In this document: piece after piece, positions 50,101 through 59,354 of the stretch
Layout of the letters: every line of letters starts with the position of its first letter
How positions within the stretch are numbered: position 1 is the first letter of the stretch
NCBI GenBank assembly: GCA_052390495.1
Contig: JBQTGW010000002.1
Location: forward strand, 62,001 to 126,000
From: GCA-003244245 sp052390495
GTDB taxonomy: Bacteria > Actinomycetota > Actinomycetes > Mycobacteriales > Pseudonocardiaceae
DNA length: 64,000 bases
Direction: 5' to 3'
The notes under the pieces: model-generated
What the model saw: only the letters and a program-made list of their open reading frames with translations
What the model was told of the DNA's origin: nothing
Database searches by the model: none
Translations under genes and position numbers: made by a program

Positions 50101-50534
50101 GGTGGCGGGGCTGACTGGGCCGGGGTGCAGGGTGGAGTAAGGCGTGCTCCTTGGCTGAACCGCCTCAACTTTCACTTCTCAGGACGGCGCGAAGCGCCCG
50201 GTCAGTTGGCTCCTAATTGCGGTCGAGGGGGTGCTGGACGGGCTGGGGCTCCCAAATCGTGGGAGGTGTGGGTTGGAAGTGGCTGCGGTCGTGATAGGTC
50301 GTGATCGATCCGGATCGTCGATTGCGGCGTCTGGTCGGGAGTTGATCGATAGTGGCGAGCTTGGCAACGAGTTGACGACGCGGATGTCGACCAGCCTCGA
50401 AACAGTGGATCTCCGCCTGCCACCCGGCATCCCGATGACAAGCCCCGCACCGTCGCCCAGTTACGACGCGCGGGCCTGGCTTGCGGGGTTCAAGATGGGC
50501 CGATGGGCGCGAGTCGGTTGCCCGCAGGGACGCA
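50101..50534. other. Gap with a degenerate copy of the dispersed repeat
   Basis: TTGGCTCCTAATTGCGGT with GAGGGGGTG at 50205-50233 is a decayed copy of the repeat at 49831-49866. No gene is supported; the frames here have no family features. Confidence 0.4.
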
Positions 50535-50808
50535 GTGCCACTCATCGGTCAGCTGCGAGGCTGCTCCATCCGCTCGCTGCGGGGGGATGTCGTGGCCGCG
50601 TTCAGCGTCACAGCGACCCTCGTGCCACAGTGGCTGGCTATGGCGCGGTCGCCGGGCTGGCGCCGAGGCCGGGCTCTACACCATGTTGGCGGCGGCGCTG
50701 CTGTTCAGCCTGGTGACATCGACCCGCTTCGTGTCCGTGGGGCCGTCGGCCACCCTGACGATCGGTGTCCGCCAAGCCCATGCCGCCGCCCTGGACGGGA
50801 CCGCCTGA
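50535..50808 (+). pseudogene. SulP-family anion permease, N-terminal fragment with frameshifts
   Basis: GTG 50535 opens VPLIGQLRGCSIRSLRGDVV then AAFSVTATLVPQWLA, the SulP entry helix. The next conserved part continues in a second frame (YGAVAGLAP) and then a third (AGLYTMLAAALLFSLVTSTR, FVSVGPSATLTIGV). So at least two frameshifts occur within about 40 bp near 50635-50670, and the remaining ~400 residues are missing. It stands directly in front of the sulfatase gene. Confidence 0.75.
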
Positions 50809-50902
50809 CCCGCGGGGTCACCCGCGGCGGAGGAGGTCGGCGCGTGCGGCGGCGCCCGACGATGGGGGTTTGAAAACCAAAGGCCCGGGAGGTCGATATC
50901 AC

Positions 50903-53020
50903 ATGGGTACTGCTGATCTGCCTCGCTCAATCCTGCCGATACCCGACCCACAGCAGGTGGGGCTGACCACGTACGACGCTAGGGACCCCGAGACCGCCTT
51001 CCCGCCCATCGAGACGTTGCGCCCACCCTCCGGCGCGCCGAACGTCCTGGTCATCCTGCTCGACGACGTCGGCTTCGGCGCCACCAGCGCCTTCGGCGGC
51101 CCGGTCGCCACGCCAACGGCGGAACGCCTGACCGGCCCGATGGGCCCGATCGACCAGTGGCCCACCGGAAGCGGCTTCGAGTACTTCTACGGCTTCCTCG
51201 GCGGTGAGACGAACCAGTACTACCCCTCGCTCTACGAGTGCCTCACGCCGATCGAGCAGCCGCGGACCCCGCAGGAGGGTTACCACTTCACCGAGGACAT
51301 GACCGACAAGGCGATCGCGTGGGTCGGCCAGCAGCGCTCACTCGCCACCGACAAGCCGTTCTTCATGTACTTTGCACCGGGCGCCACCCATGCTCCGCAC
51401 CACGTGCCCAAGGAGTGGTCCAACAAGTACCAGGGACGCTTCGACGCAGGCTGGGACGCGCTGCGTACGGAGACCTTCGCACGTCAGAAGACCCTCGGGG
51501 TGATCCCCGAGGACGCCGAGCTGACCGCGCGCCACAACGAGATACCGGCCTGGGACGAGGTGCCCGACGACCTCAAGCCCGTGCTGGCGCGGCAGATGGA
51601 GGTCTACGGCGGCTTCCTGGAACACACCGACCATCACGTCGGTCGGCTGATCGACGCCCTGGGTGATCTCGGCATCCTCGAAGACACGCTGATCTACTAC
51701 ATCCTCGGCGACAACGGCGCCAGCGCCGAAGGCACCCTCAACGGCACGTTCAACGAGCTCCTGTGCCTCAACGGGGTGGGTCATCTGGAGACCACCGAAT
51801 TCATGCGGGCGCACATCGACGAGTTCGGCAGCCCAGCGGCCTACAACCATTACGCGGTGGGCTGGGCGCACGCAATGAGCACGCCCTACCAGTGGACGAA
51901 ACAGGTGGCGTCGCATTGGGGCGGCACGCGCAACGGCACGGTTGTGCACTGGCCCAACGGATTCCGGGCGCGCGGCGAAACCCGCAGCCAATTCCACCAC
52001 GTCATCGACGTCGCACCGACCGTGCTGGCGGCAGCCGGTCTGCCACACCCCACCTTTGTGCACGGTATCGGGCAACAACCGATCGAAGGCGTCAGCATGG
52101 TCTACACCTTCGACAACCCCGGCGCGGCGCAGCGCCACGAGACCCAGTACTTCGAGATGTTCTGCAACCGGGGCATTTACCACCGGGGCTGGACTGCGGT
52201 AACCCGGCACAGCATTCCGTGGACGATGGCCGACACGCTGCCCGCCATCGACGACGACACCTGGGAGCTCTACAACACCAACACCGACTGGACTCAGGCC
52301 CACGATCTGGCCGCCGAGCAACCCGAGCGGCTCCGCAAGCTGCAGCGGCTCTTCCTCATCGAGGCGAGTAAGTACAACGTGTTGCCGCTGGACGATCGCC
52401 GCATCGAAAGGTGGGACCCCGATCAGGCGGGCCGCCCTGCGCTGCTGCGGGGAACATCGCAGATGCTGTTCGGCGGGATGGGCCGCCTGAGCGAGAACAC
52501 GGTACTGAACCTGAAGGACCGGTCACACTCGGTGACTGCGGAGATCGCCGTGCCCGAGGGTGGCGCACGCGGCGTCATCATCGCCCAGGGCGGCCGGTTC
52601 GGGGGCTGGAGCCTCTACCTCAGGGACGGCGGGGTGCCCACCTACTGTTACAACCTCTTCGGCCTGCAGCGGTTCAAGACAAACGGTGCCACCGCGGTGC
52701 TCCCCGGCACGCACCAGGTGCGCATGGAGTTCGACTACGACGGCGGCGGTCTCGGCAAGGGCGGCACCGTGCGGCTGTTCGTCGACGGTGAGCAGACCGC
52801 CGATGCCCGGATCGAGGCCACTGAGCCGCTGGTATTCAGCGCTGACGAGACCTGTGACGTGGGCTCGGACACCGCGTCGCCGGTCAGCGACGATTACGAT
52901 CCGGCGAGCAGCCACTTCACCGGCGCCGTCAACTGGGTGCAGCTCGACCAGGGCCTCGATAGCCACGAACACCTCATCACCCCCGAGGAACGCCTCAGGC
53001 TGGCGATGGTCCGCCAGTAG
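50903..53020 (+). CDS. Arylsulfatase-family protein lacking the formylglycine signature
   Basis: A 705-residue protein of the large arylsulfatase family. NVLVILLDDVGFGATSAFGG supplies the metal Asp pair. YFAPGATHAPHHVPKEWSNK and YYILGDNGASAEGTLNGTFN (metal site DN) are intact, and the C-terminal jelly-roll-like part (GTHQVRMEFDYDGGGLGKGG) is present. But after GPVATPTAERL the protein jumps to TGPMGPIDQWPTGSGFEYFY. The segment with the C-S/T-P-T-R motif, whose Cys becomes formylglycine, is gone: an in-frame loss of roughly 75 residues near 51130. Without it no sulfatase activity is expected. GGGAGG precedes ATG 50903. Confidence 0.85.
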   Translation: MGTADLPRSILPIPDPQQVGLTTYDARDPETAFPPIETLRPPSGAPNVLVILLDDVGFGATSAFGGPVATPTAERLTGPMGPIDQWPTGSGFEYFYGFLGGETNQYYPSLYECLTPIEQPRTPQEGYHFTEDMTDKAIAWVGQQRSLATDKPFFMYFAPGATHAPHHVPKEWSNKYQGRFDAGWDALRTETFARQKTLGVIPEDAELTARHNEIPAWDEVPDDLKPVLARQMEVYGGFLEHTDHHVGRLIDALGDLGILEDTLIYYILGDNGASAEGTLNGTFNELLCLNGVGHLETTEFMRAHIDEFGSPAAYNHYAVGWAHAMSTPYQWTKQVASHWGGTRNGTVVHWPNGFRARGETRSQFHHVIDVAPTVLAAAGLPHPTFVHGIGQQPIEGVSMVYTFDNPGAAQRHETQYFEMFCNRGIYHRGWTAVTRHSIPWTMADTLPAIDDDTWELYNTNTDWTQAHDLAAEQPERLRKLQRLFLIEASKYNVLPLDDRRIERWDPDQAGRPALLRGTSQMLFGGMGRLSENTVLNLKDRSHSVTAEIAVPEGGARGVIIAQGGRFGGWSLYLRDGGVPTYCYNLFGLQRFKTNGATAVLPGTHQVRMEFDYDGGGLGKGGTVRLFVDGEQTADARIEATEPLVFSADETCDVGSDTASPVSDDYDPASSHFTGAVNWVQLDQGLDSHEHLITPEERLRLAMVRQ

Positions 53021-53098
53021 CGGACTTTCATTCGCCGTAGCCGACGCCGTGTATACTTCGCTTGGCACCGTCCGGGTAGCGGGAAGGACTGTATTCAC

Positions 53099-53620
53099 GT
53101 GAGCGAGACCTACACCGCGGTATATGAACAAGACGGCAAAGCGTGGGTGGCGAAGATCGCCGAAGAGCCTCGTGTGCACAGCCGGGGCGCCAGTATGGTC
53201 GAGGCTAGGATGAGCATACGAGACGCTCTTGCCCAGTGGCTCAAGATTGATTCTCAAGAACTTCGCGTTATGGATGACTTCCGCTTACCAGCCAAAGTCC
53301 GGACCGTCCAGGAAAATGTGCGGGCAACTCGGACGGAGCACGAGCGGAGCCAGATGATGGCCAGCATGACCGATGCCAAATCGGCCAAAAGCTGGGCCGA
53401 AGAACTGGGCATGTCCATGCGGGACCCGGTGACAGTCCAGTTACTCGAGGGCCTCGGGGATACCGAGGTCTCGATCGATACTTTCTGCCACACGATTACG
53501 ATGGTGGAAGAGACCGCGAGGTGGACGGCTACGGGAGATTTTCTTCCTCCGAAGTCTTCGCCGATCGGAACACTACCGACGCCACCTGTGGCTTCTGCGC
53601 GGTCCTCCGAGGAGAGGTAA
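53099..53620 (+). CDS. HicB-like antitoxin-type protein with a rearranged C-terminus
   Basis: A 173-residue frame from GTG 53099. YTAVYEQDGKAWVAKIAEEP and VEARMSIRDALAQWL are the HicB-like strand-strand-helix part. RATRTEHERSQMMASMTDAK and SAKSWAEELGMSMRD lead into what is normally a helix-turn-helix, but this breaks off after MSMRD and continues as VTVQLLEGLGDTEVSIDTFC with no similarity I know. The last 60 residues overlap a HIT-type fragment in another frame. So the N-terminal 100 residues are real; the rest is probably a deletion fusion. Confidence 0.5.
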   Translation: MSETYTAVYEQDGKAWVAKIAEEPRVHSRGASMVEARMSIRDALAQWLKIDSQELRVMDDFRLPAKVRTVQENVRATRTEHERSQMMASMTDAKSAKSWAEELGMSMRDPVTVQLLEGLGDTEVSIDTFCHTITMVEETARWTATGDFLPPKSSPIGTLPTPPVASARSSEER

Positions 53621-53733
53621 AAGTCACGCTGCACCTCCATGTCATCCCCCGGCGAAAGAAGGACGGTTTGCGTTTCTGGCTCGGCCCGAGGCGACCGCTA
53701 CAACGCGGAACATACCGCAGAGTTCTATGCTGA
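53521..53733 (+). pseudogene. HIT-family protein remnant with an internal deletion
   Basis: In a frame different from the HicB-like gene the DNA reads TTDATCGFCAVLRGE and then VTLHLHVIPRRKKDGLRFWL. The first piece is the usual start of HIT proteins (CxFC...GE) and the second carries part of the histidine triad (HLHVIPRR). About 70 residues that normally separate them are missing. The remnant is not expected to be active. Confidence 0.5.
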
Positions 53734-53780
53734 CAAGATTCGGGCCGCCCTTCCACCTATGTAGAGACAGTCGGGCCAGC

Positions 53781-54638
53781 TCAGCCGGGAAGGGTCTCAC
53801 CGCCGGTCGGGGCCAGCACTTCGCCGGTGTAGTACGAGGAGAGCCGGTGCGCGGCGAAGAACACGTAGGAAGGTGCGATCTCGTCGGGTTCTGCCGCGCG
53901 GCCCATCGGGGCCTGCTGCCCGAACGATTCGACCTTCTCCTCCGGCATGGTGGAAGGAATCAGCGGAGTCCATACCGGGCCGGGCGCGACGCAGTTGACC
54001 CGGATTCCACGCTCCAGCAAGTGCTGGGCCAGCGAGAACGTGAGCACGTGCACCGCACCCTTCGTCGCCGAGTAATCGATCATCGATTTGTTTCCGCGCA
54101 ACCCGTTCACCGAGCCGGTGTTGATGATCGCGCTACCCGGGCGCAAATGCGGCAGGGCGGCCTTCGTCATCCGGAAGTAGCTATGGATATTGACGTCGAA
54201 GGTGCGCAACCAGCGCTCATCCGACAGCTCTTCCAGCGCATCCACCGGCTCCTGGGTCGCGACGTTGTTGACCAGCACGTCCAGCCGGCCCAGTTCGTCG
54301 ATGACCCGTTGCACCACCTGGCGACAGTGCTCGGCCTCGGCCAGGTCGCCGGCAATCGTGAGACACCGCCTGCCCTGTGCGCCGACCAACTTGGCGGTGT
54401 GCTCGGCGTCGGCGTGCTCGGATAGGTACGCCAACGCCACGTCGGCGCCTTCCTTGGCGAACGCGACGCACACCGCCCTGCCGATTCCCGAGTCGCCGCC
54501 GGTGACCAGGGCGACCTGCCCGTCAAGCAGGCCGCGACCGACGTAGTCGGTCATTTCGTCTACTGGTTCAGGGCGCATCGCGCTGGTCTGTCCAGGCGGT
54601 GACTGCTGCTGCGGTGGCCGGATCCTGTGTTGTTCCAC
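53781..54638 (-). CDS. Short-chain dehydrogenase (YghA-like SDR)
   Basis: A 285-residue classical SDR with a YghA-type N-terminal extension. VALVTGGDSGIGRAVCVAFA is the NAD(P) site, LDVLVNNVATQEP the NNxA motif, SAIINTGSVNG carries the catalytic Ser, and DYSATKGAVHVLTFSLAQHL the YxxxK pair. IRVNCVAPGPVWTPLIPSTM and SYYTGEVLAPTGGETLPG end it. GTG 54638. It shares a 61-bp divergent promoter with the antiporter gene. Substrate unknown. Confidence 0.9.
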   Translation of the reverse strand: MEQHRIRPPQQQSPPGQTSAMRPEPVDEMTDYVGRGLLDGQVALVTGGDSGIGRAVCVAFAKEGADVALAYLSEHADAEHTAKLVGAQGRRCLTIAGDLAEAEHCRQVVQRVIDELGRLDVLVNNVATQEPVDALEELSDERWLRTFDVNIHSYFRMTKAALPHLRPGSAIINTGSVNGLRGNKSMIDYSATKGAVHVLTFSLAQHLLERGIRVNCVAPGPVWTPLIPSTMPEEKVESFGQQAPMGRAAEPDEIAPSYVFFAAHRLSSYYTGEVLAPTGGETLPG

Positions 54639-54699
54639 GCGAACGGACTACCCCACGCCTCCCTCCGGGTAAACCACTCGCTGTGGGTAACCTCGGGAC

Positions 54700-55791
54700 G
54701 TGGTGGTCACCGGGCAGCGCACGCTCCCACGCTGGAGCCTTGTGGTGCCGCCGGTGGCGGCGCTTGTGCTGGCGGCCACCTGGGGTCGTGCTCCCGGCGT
54801 GGATGCGCTGCTGGGACTGGTGGCTGTGGGACTGGTGGCGGCGGTGGTCGCCGCCGTGCACCATGCCGAAGTCGTGGCCCACCGGGTCGGGGAGCCGTTC
54901 GGGACGCTGATCCTGGCGGTGGCGGTGACCGTCATCGAAGTCGGACTGATCGTCACGCTGATGGTGTCCGGCGGCGGAGCGACATCGACGCTGGCCCGGG
55001 ACACGGTGTTCGCTGTTTTCATGATCGTCTGCAACGGCGTGATCGGCCTGTGCATTCTGGTGGGAGCGCTGCGCCACCGGGTGGTCGACTTCCGGGTCGA
55101 AGGGGTCACCGGGGCACTGGCCACGCTGACCGCTGTCGCGACCCTCGGCCTGGTCCTGCCGACCTTCACCACCAGCACGTCGGGGCCGACGTTCTCGCCT
55201 GCGCAGCTGGCCTTCTCCGGCGTCGCCGCGTTGATCTTGTATGGCGTCTTCGTCTTCGTACAGACCGTTCGGCACCGGGACTACTTCCTGCCCGTCGAGA
55301 CGGGGAGCGACGAGGACCACGCACCGCCCCCGACCGGGCGAACGGCGCTGGTCAGCCTGGGATTACTCGGGGTCTGCCTGGTCGCCGTGGTCGGGTTGGC
55401 GAAAACTGCCTCCCCCGCGATCGAGTCTGCGGTCGCCGCCATCGGAGCCCCGGCAGCGGTGGTGGGGGTCGCGATCGCCCTGCTGGTCCTCCTGCCCGAG
55501 ACGGCGGCCGCCGTGCGGGCTGCGGGCCGTAACCGGGTGCAGACCAGCCTTAACCTTGCGCTGGGATCGGCACTGGCCAGCATCGGCCTGACGATCCCCA
55601 CGATCGCGCTGGCCTCGATCTGGCTACCTGGTCCACTGCTGCTCGGTCTCGGCCAGAAGGAGATGGTGCTGCTGGCGCTGACCGTCGTGGTCAGTGTGCT
55701 GACGGTGGCGACCGGCCGGGCGACCCTCCTGCAAGGAACTGTGCACCTGGTGATCTTCGGAGCGTTCCTCTTCCTCGCCGTCATGCCCTAG
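54700..55791 (+). CDS. Ca2+/Na+:H+ antiporter (ChaA/CaCA family)
   Basis: A 363-residue membrane protein with about 11 helices. Both alpha repeats are seen: AVHHAEVVAHRVGEPFGTLI then LAVAVTVIEVGLIVTLM, and LLPETAAAVRAAGRNRVQTS then LNLALGSALASIGLTIPTIA. The conserved acidic residues are in EPFGT, IEVGL and PETAAA. It exports Ca2+ or Na+ in exchange for protons. GTG 54700 start. Confidence 0.9.
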   Translation: MVVTGQRTLPRWSLVVPPVAALVLAATWGRAPGVDALLGLVAVGLVAAVVAAVHHAEVVAHRVGEPFGTLILAVAVTVIEVGLIVTLMVSGGGATSTLARDTVFAVFMIVCNGVIGLCILVGALRHRVVDFRVEGVTGALATLTAVATLGLVLPTFTTSTSGPTFSPAQLAFSGVAALILYGVFVFVQTVRHRDYFLPVETGSDEDHAPPPTGRTALVSLGLLGVCLVAVVGLAKTASPAIESAVAAIGAPAAVVGVAIALLVLLPETAAAVRAAGRNRVQTSLNLALGSALASIGLTIPTIALASIWLPGPLLLGLGQKEMVLLALTVVVSVLTVATGRATLLQGTVHLVIFGAFLFLAVMP

Positions 55792-55868
55792 CGCCCCGCC
55801 TGAATCCGGAACCGCATGGCCCGGCTACCGTGCCTGCTGACCGGACATCAACGAAGGCGGGCTAGATC

Positions 55869-58271
55869 GTGACCTTGTCTGTGACCCAGCGGATCGCCGA
55901 TGAGCTGGGCGTGCCCGAGCGGCAGGTGGGTGCCGCGGTGGGTCTGCTCGACGGCGGTGCGACGGTGCCTTTCGTCGCCCGCTACCGCAAGGAAGCGACC
56001 GGCGGGCTCGACGACACCCAGCTGCGCACCCTGGAGGAGCGGCTGCGCTACCTGCGCGAGCTGGAGGAGCGCCGGACGGCGATCCTGAACTCGATCCGCG
56101 AACAGGGCAAGCTCGACGACGAGCTGGAAGCCCGGATCATGGCGGTCGACTCGAAGGCCCGGCTGGAGGACCTCTACCTGCCATACAAGCCCAAGCGCCG
56201 CACCAAGGCGCAGATCGCCCGAGAAGCGGGTCTTGAGCCGCTCGCTGACCAGCTGCTCGACGATCCGAGCCTGGATCCGCAAGCCACCGCCGCTGGGTAC
56301 GTCGACGAAGAACAGGGCGTGGCCGACGCCGCGGCGGCGCTGGAGGGCGCCCGGGCCATTCTGGTCGAGCGGTTCGCCGAGGACCCCGACCTGATCGGGG
56401 ATCTGCGCGAGCAGATGTGGTCGCGGGGTCGCCTCGTCTCCCGGGTACGGGAGGGCAACGAGGAGGCAGGCGCCAAGTTCGCCGACTACTTCACCTTCTC
56501 CGAGCCCTTCACGAAACTGCCCTCGCACCGCATCCTGGCGCTGTTCCGTGGCGAGAAGGAAGGCGTTCTCGACATCTCCCCCGAGCCGGAGGCCGAGGAA
56601 GCCAACGGGGCCGACCCAGTGGCACCCGGGCCCAGCCGATACGAGCAGGCCATCGCGCACCGCTTCGGCGTCGAGGACCGCGGCCGCCCCGCCGATCGCT
56701 GGCTGGCCGATACCGTGCGCTGGGCCTGGCGCACCCGCATCCTGCTGCACCTGGGCATCGACCTGCGGATGCGCCTGCGCCAAGCCGCGGAGGACGAGGC
56801 GGTGCGCGTCTTCGCCACCAACCTGCGTGACCTGCTGCTCGCCGCGCCAGCGGGCACGCGTCCGACCATGGGGTTGGACCCCGGCTTCCGCACCGGCGTC
56901 AAGGTCGCGGTCATCGACGCGACCGGCAAGGTGGTGGCCACCGAGACCATCTACCCGCACGTTGCCCCAAAGGATATGACGCAGCGCCGCTGGGACGAGG
57001 CGCTGGCCGTGCTGGCCCGGCTGGCCACGACCCATCACGTCGAGTTGGTCGCGATCGGCAACGGCACCGCCTCCCGGGAGACCGACAAGCTGGCCGCCGA
57101 GCTGATCACCCAATGCCCGGGGCTGACCAAAGCCGTGGTGTCCGAGGCTGGGGCTTCGGTGTACTCCGCCTCGGCCTACGCCGCCCAGGAGCTGCCCGAG
57201 CTGGACGTGTCACTGCGCGGTGCGGTGTCGATCGCGCGCCGGCTGCAGGACCCGCTCGCGGAGCTTGTCAAGATCGATCCCAAGTCGATCGGCGTCGGCC
57301 AGTACCAGCATGATCTGCCCGAAGTCGCGCTGTCCCGCTCGCTGGACGCCGTAGTGGAGGACTGCGTGAACGCGGTCGGCGTTGACGTCAACACCGCGTC
57401 CCCGCCGTTGCTGCACCGCGTCTCGGGCATCACCGGCGGACTCGCGGAGAACATCGTGGCGCACCGCGATGCGCACGGCCCGTTCCGCACCCGCCGGGCA
57501 CTGATCGACGTCCCCCGGCTCGGCCCGAAGGCGTTCGAGCAGTGCGCGGGCTTCCTGCGCATCCCCGGCGGCGACGACCCGCTGGACCGCACCAGCGTGC
57601 ACCCCGAGTCCTACCCCGTGGTGCGCCGCATCCTCGACGCCGCCGACGCCGACCTCACCACGCTGATCGGCAACACCGCGGTGCTGCGCGCACTGGCCCC
57701 GGCTCAGTTCGTCGACGACACGGTGGGTCTGCCCACCGTCACCGACATCCTCGCCGAGCTGGAGAAACCGGGCCGCGACCCGCGACCGGCCTTCGTCACC
57801 GCGACCTTCGCCGAAGGCGTCGAGAAGATCGCCGACCTGAAGCCGGGCATGGTGCTCGAAGGCGTGGTCACCAACGTCGCCGCGTTCGGCGCGTTCGTCG
57901 ATGTCGGGGTGCATCAGGACGGCCTGGTACACGTCTCAGCGATGGCGAAAACCTTTGTGAAGGATCCGCGTGAGGTGGCCAAGCCGGGAGACGTCGTGCG
58001 GGTCAAGGTGCTCGACGTGGACGTCCCACGCCAGCGCATCGCGCTGACTCTGCGGCTCGACGACCCCATTCCCGACAACTCCGCCGAGAATCAGCCCACC
58101 GAACGGCGCGGCCCCGCCAGCGATGGACGTCCCCATCGGGAAAGCTCCCCGAAGCGCCAGCAATCTCGCGACCGCGGGGACGCAGCCAAGCGCGCGAAGG
58201 CTCGCGACAAACCGGCCAGCGGATCCCTCGCCGACGCACTCCGGCGGGCCGGTTACGACCAGAGCTCGTAA
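55869..58271 (+). CDS. tex: Tex-type RNA-binding transcription accessory protein
   Basis: An 800-residue protein. The N-terminal helical region (ERQVGAAVGLLDGGATVPFV, ARYRKEATGGLDDTQLR), a YqgF/RuvC-like domain (MGLDPGFRTGVKVAVIDATG, VELVAIGNGTASRETDKLAA), a helix-hairpin-helix block (VGVDVNTASPPLLHRVSGIT) and an S1 domain (VTNVAAFGAFVDVGVHQDGL) come in the normal order. The last 85 residues are a basic, low-complexity tail. Tex binds nucleic acid during transcription. GTG/ATG choice: GTG 55869. Confidence 0.95.
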   Translation: MTLSVTQRIADELGVPERQVGAAVGLLDGGATVPFVARYRKEATGGLDDTQLRTLEERLRYLRELEERRTAILNSIREQGKLDDELEARIMAVDSKARLEDLYLPYKPKRRTKAQIAREAGLEPLADQLLDDPSLDPQATAAGYVDEEQGVADAAAALEGARAILVERFAEDPDLIGDLREQMWSRGRLVSRVREGNEEAGAKFADYFTFSEPFTKLPSHRILALFRGEKEGVLDISPEPEAEEANGADPVAPGPSRYEQAIAHRFGVEDRGRPADRWLADTVRWAWRTRILLHLGIDLRMRLRQAAEDEAVRVFATNLRDLLLAAPAGTRPTMGLDPGFRTGVKVAVIDATGKVVATETIYPHVAPKDMTQRRWDEALAVLARLATTHHVELVAIGNGTASRETDKLAAELITQCPGLTKAVVSEAGASVYSASAYAAQELPELDVSLRGAVSIARRLQDPLAELVKIDPKSIGVGQYQHDLPEVALSRSLDAVVEDCVNAVGVDVNTASPPLLHRVSGITGGLAENIVAHRDAHGPFRTRRALIDVPRLGPKAFEQCAGFLRIPGGDDPLDRTSVHPESYPVVRRILDAADADLTTLIGNTAVLRALAPAQFVDDTVGLPTVTDILAELEKPGRDPRPAFVTATFAEGVEKIADLKPGMVLEGVVTNVAAFGAFVDVGVHQDGLVHVSAMAKTFVKDPREVAKPGDVVRVKVLDVDVPRQRIALTLRLDDPIPDNSAENQPTERRGPASDGRPHRESSPKRQQSRDRGDAAKRAKARDKPASGSLADALRRAGYDQSS

Positions 58272-58383
58272 CCCTAGAACACTCGAGACAGTTCCTCCGA
58301 GCGGTTAAGCCGTTCGTCACGCGTTGAATAGTGCAAAACCGCCTGTAACGGACCGATCACAGATCCCGACCTAAAGTAGGTGG

Positions 58384-58740
58384 ATGCTTCAGCAGTTCGC
58401 TGGGCACAGGCGGGAGGAGCCGCGGACGTGGGACGCGGCACTGCGCCTGCTCGCCGCTGCGTTGCCCACAGACCGAGCCGCCGTCGTCGTTCTGGACGAG
58501 CTGCCGTATCTCATCGCGACCGATCCGGGTTTCGAAGGCACCCTGCAGAAACTCTTCGACCGCGAGCTGTCCCGCCGGCCGGTATTGCTCATCTGTACCC
58601 ACTCGATGATCGCTCGCGCGGCAGGCGGTGTCTCACCGGCTTCGTTGAGCAGAGCGCTGCATCTCTTGGCCGCCAAGCGCCTGGTCGACGCGACAACACC
58701 GCTGTCCGCCCGGCCGTCTCGGGAGACCAGGTATACCGGC
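58384..58740 (+). pseudogene. DUF234/archaeal-type ATPase fragment
   Basis: AAVVVLDELPYLIATDPGFE is a Walker B-type segment and ELSRRPVLLICTHSMI the following sensor strand of AAA-like ATPases with DUF234. The next residues jump to GVSPASLSRALHLLAAKRLV and PLSARPSRETRY, which normally lie ~130 residues later. The P-loop is missing and the end runs into the inverted-repeat element. So a doubly truncated gene. Confidence 0.6.
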
Positions 58741-59354
58741 TCTTCGAAGTTAACCGGGATGTGTAGTCAAAGGTTCACTGTCCGTGGTCGTCGGCTGGTG
58801 CTGTCGGTAGTCACAGCAGGGCCGTCCCCCACTGGGCCCGGTTCCCGGCTCCCGGGTGCCCTCCACCCTTGACAGGACAGGGTTATCACCGTCTGTCACT
58901 TTGGGGGCGGTGGGGTCGCGGCATGCGGACGTGCCACCAGCGGCACACCACTCTCGTCTGGAAATCGAAAGGTGAGGGTCGGGTGGCTGAATTCTCTGGT
59001 TGCCGCGCGTGGGTCTGTGTCCCGGTTCCCGGACTCGGCACCGGGGTTGCCAGACGGTCTGTGGCTGGTTCGTGATCGGCGACCCTCGCCCGGCGTCGCC
59101 ACCGTCGGGAGTCGCTGGGGTCTGGCAGTTGCCGTGGGTGGCACGTCCGCATGCCGCGACCCCACCGCCCCCGAGGTGACAGACGGTGATAACCCTGTCC
59201 TGTCAAGGGTGGAGGGCACCCGGGGGCCGGGAACCGGGCCGCGGCGGGGGACGGCACCCTGCTGTGGCTACCGGCAGCACCAGCCGACGGCAACGAAGAG
59301 TGATCCTTTGACTACGCATCCCGGCCAAGCTCGAAGAGCCAATAAACCTGCTCC
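58727..59354. mobile_element. Element with inverted arms of about 210 bp and no transposase
   Basis: The left arm (58727-58937) and right arm (59137-59354) are reverse complements with scattered differences. Matching landmarks are GGCTCTTCGA near the outer ends, GATG(T/C)GTAGTCAAAGG, CGTCGGCTGGTGCTG, GGGTGCCCTCCACCCTTGAC, AGGACAGGGTTATCACCGTC and GGGGTCGCGGCATGCGGACG near the inner ends. The 200-bp centre has no gene. Each outer end contributes codons QVY(R/W)LFE..RD(V/A)-stop to the gene it joins. It separates a broken ATPase gene from a broken methyltransferase gene. Confidence 0.65.

Noticed and set aside
55848..57113. 421-codon minus-strand open frame
   Set aside because: Antisense shadow of Tex, which has all its domains.
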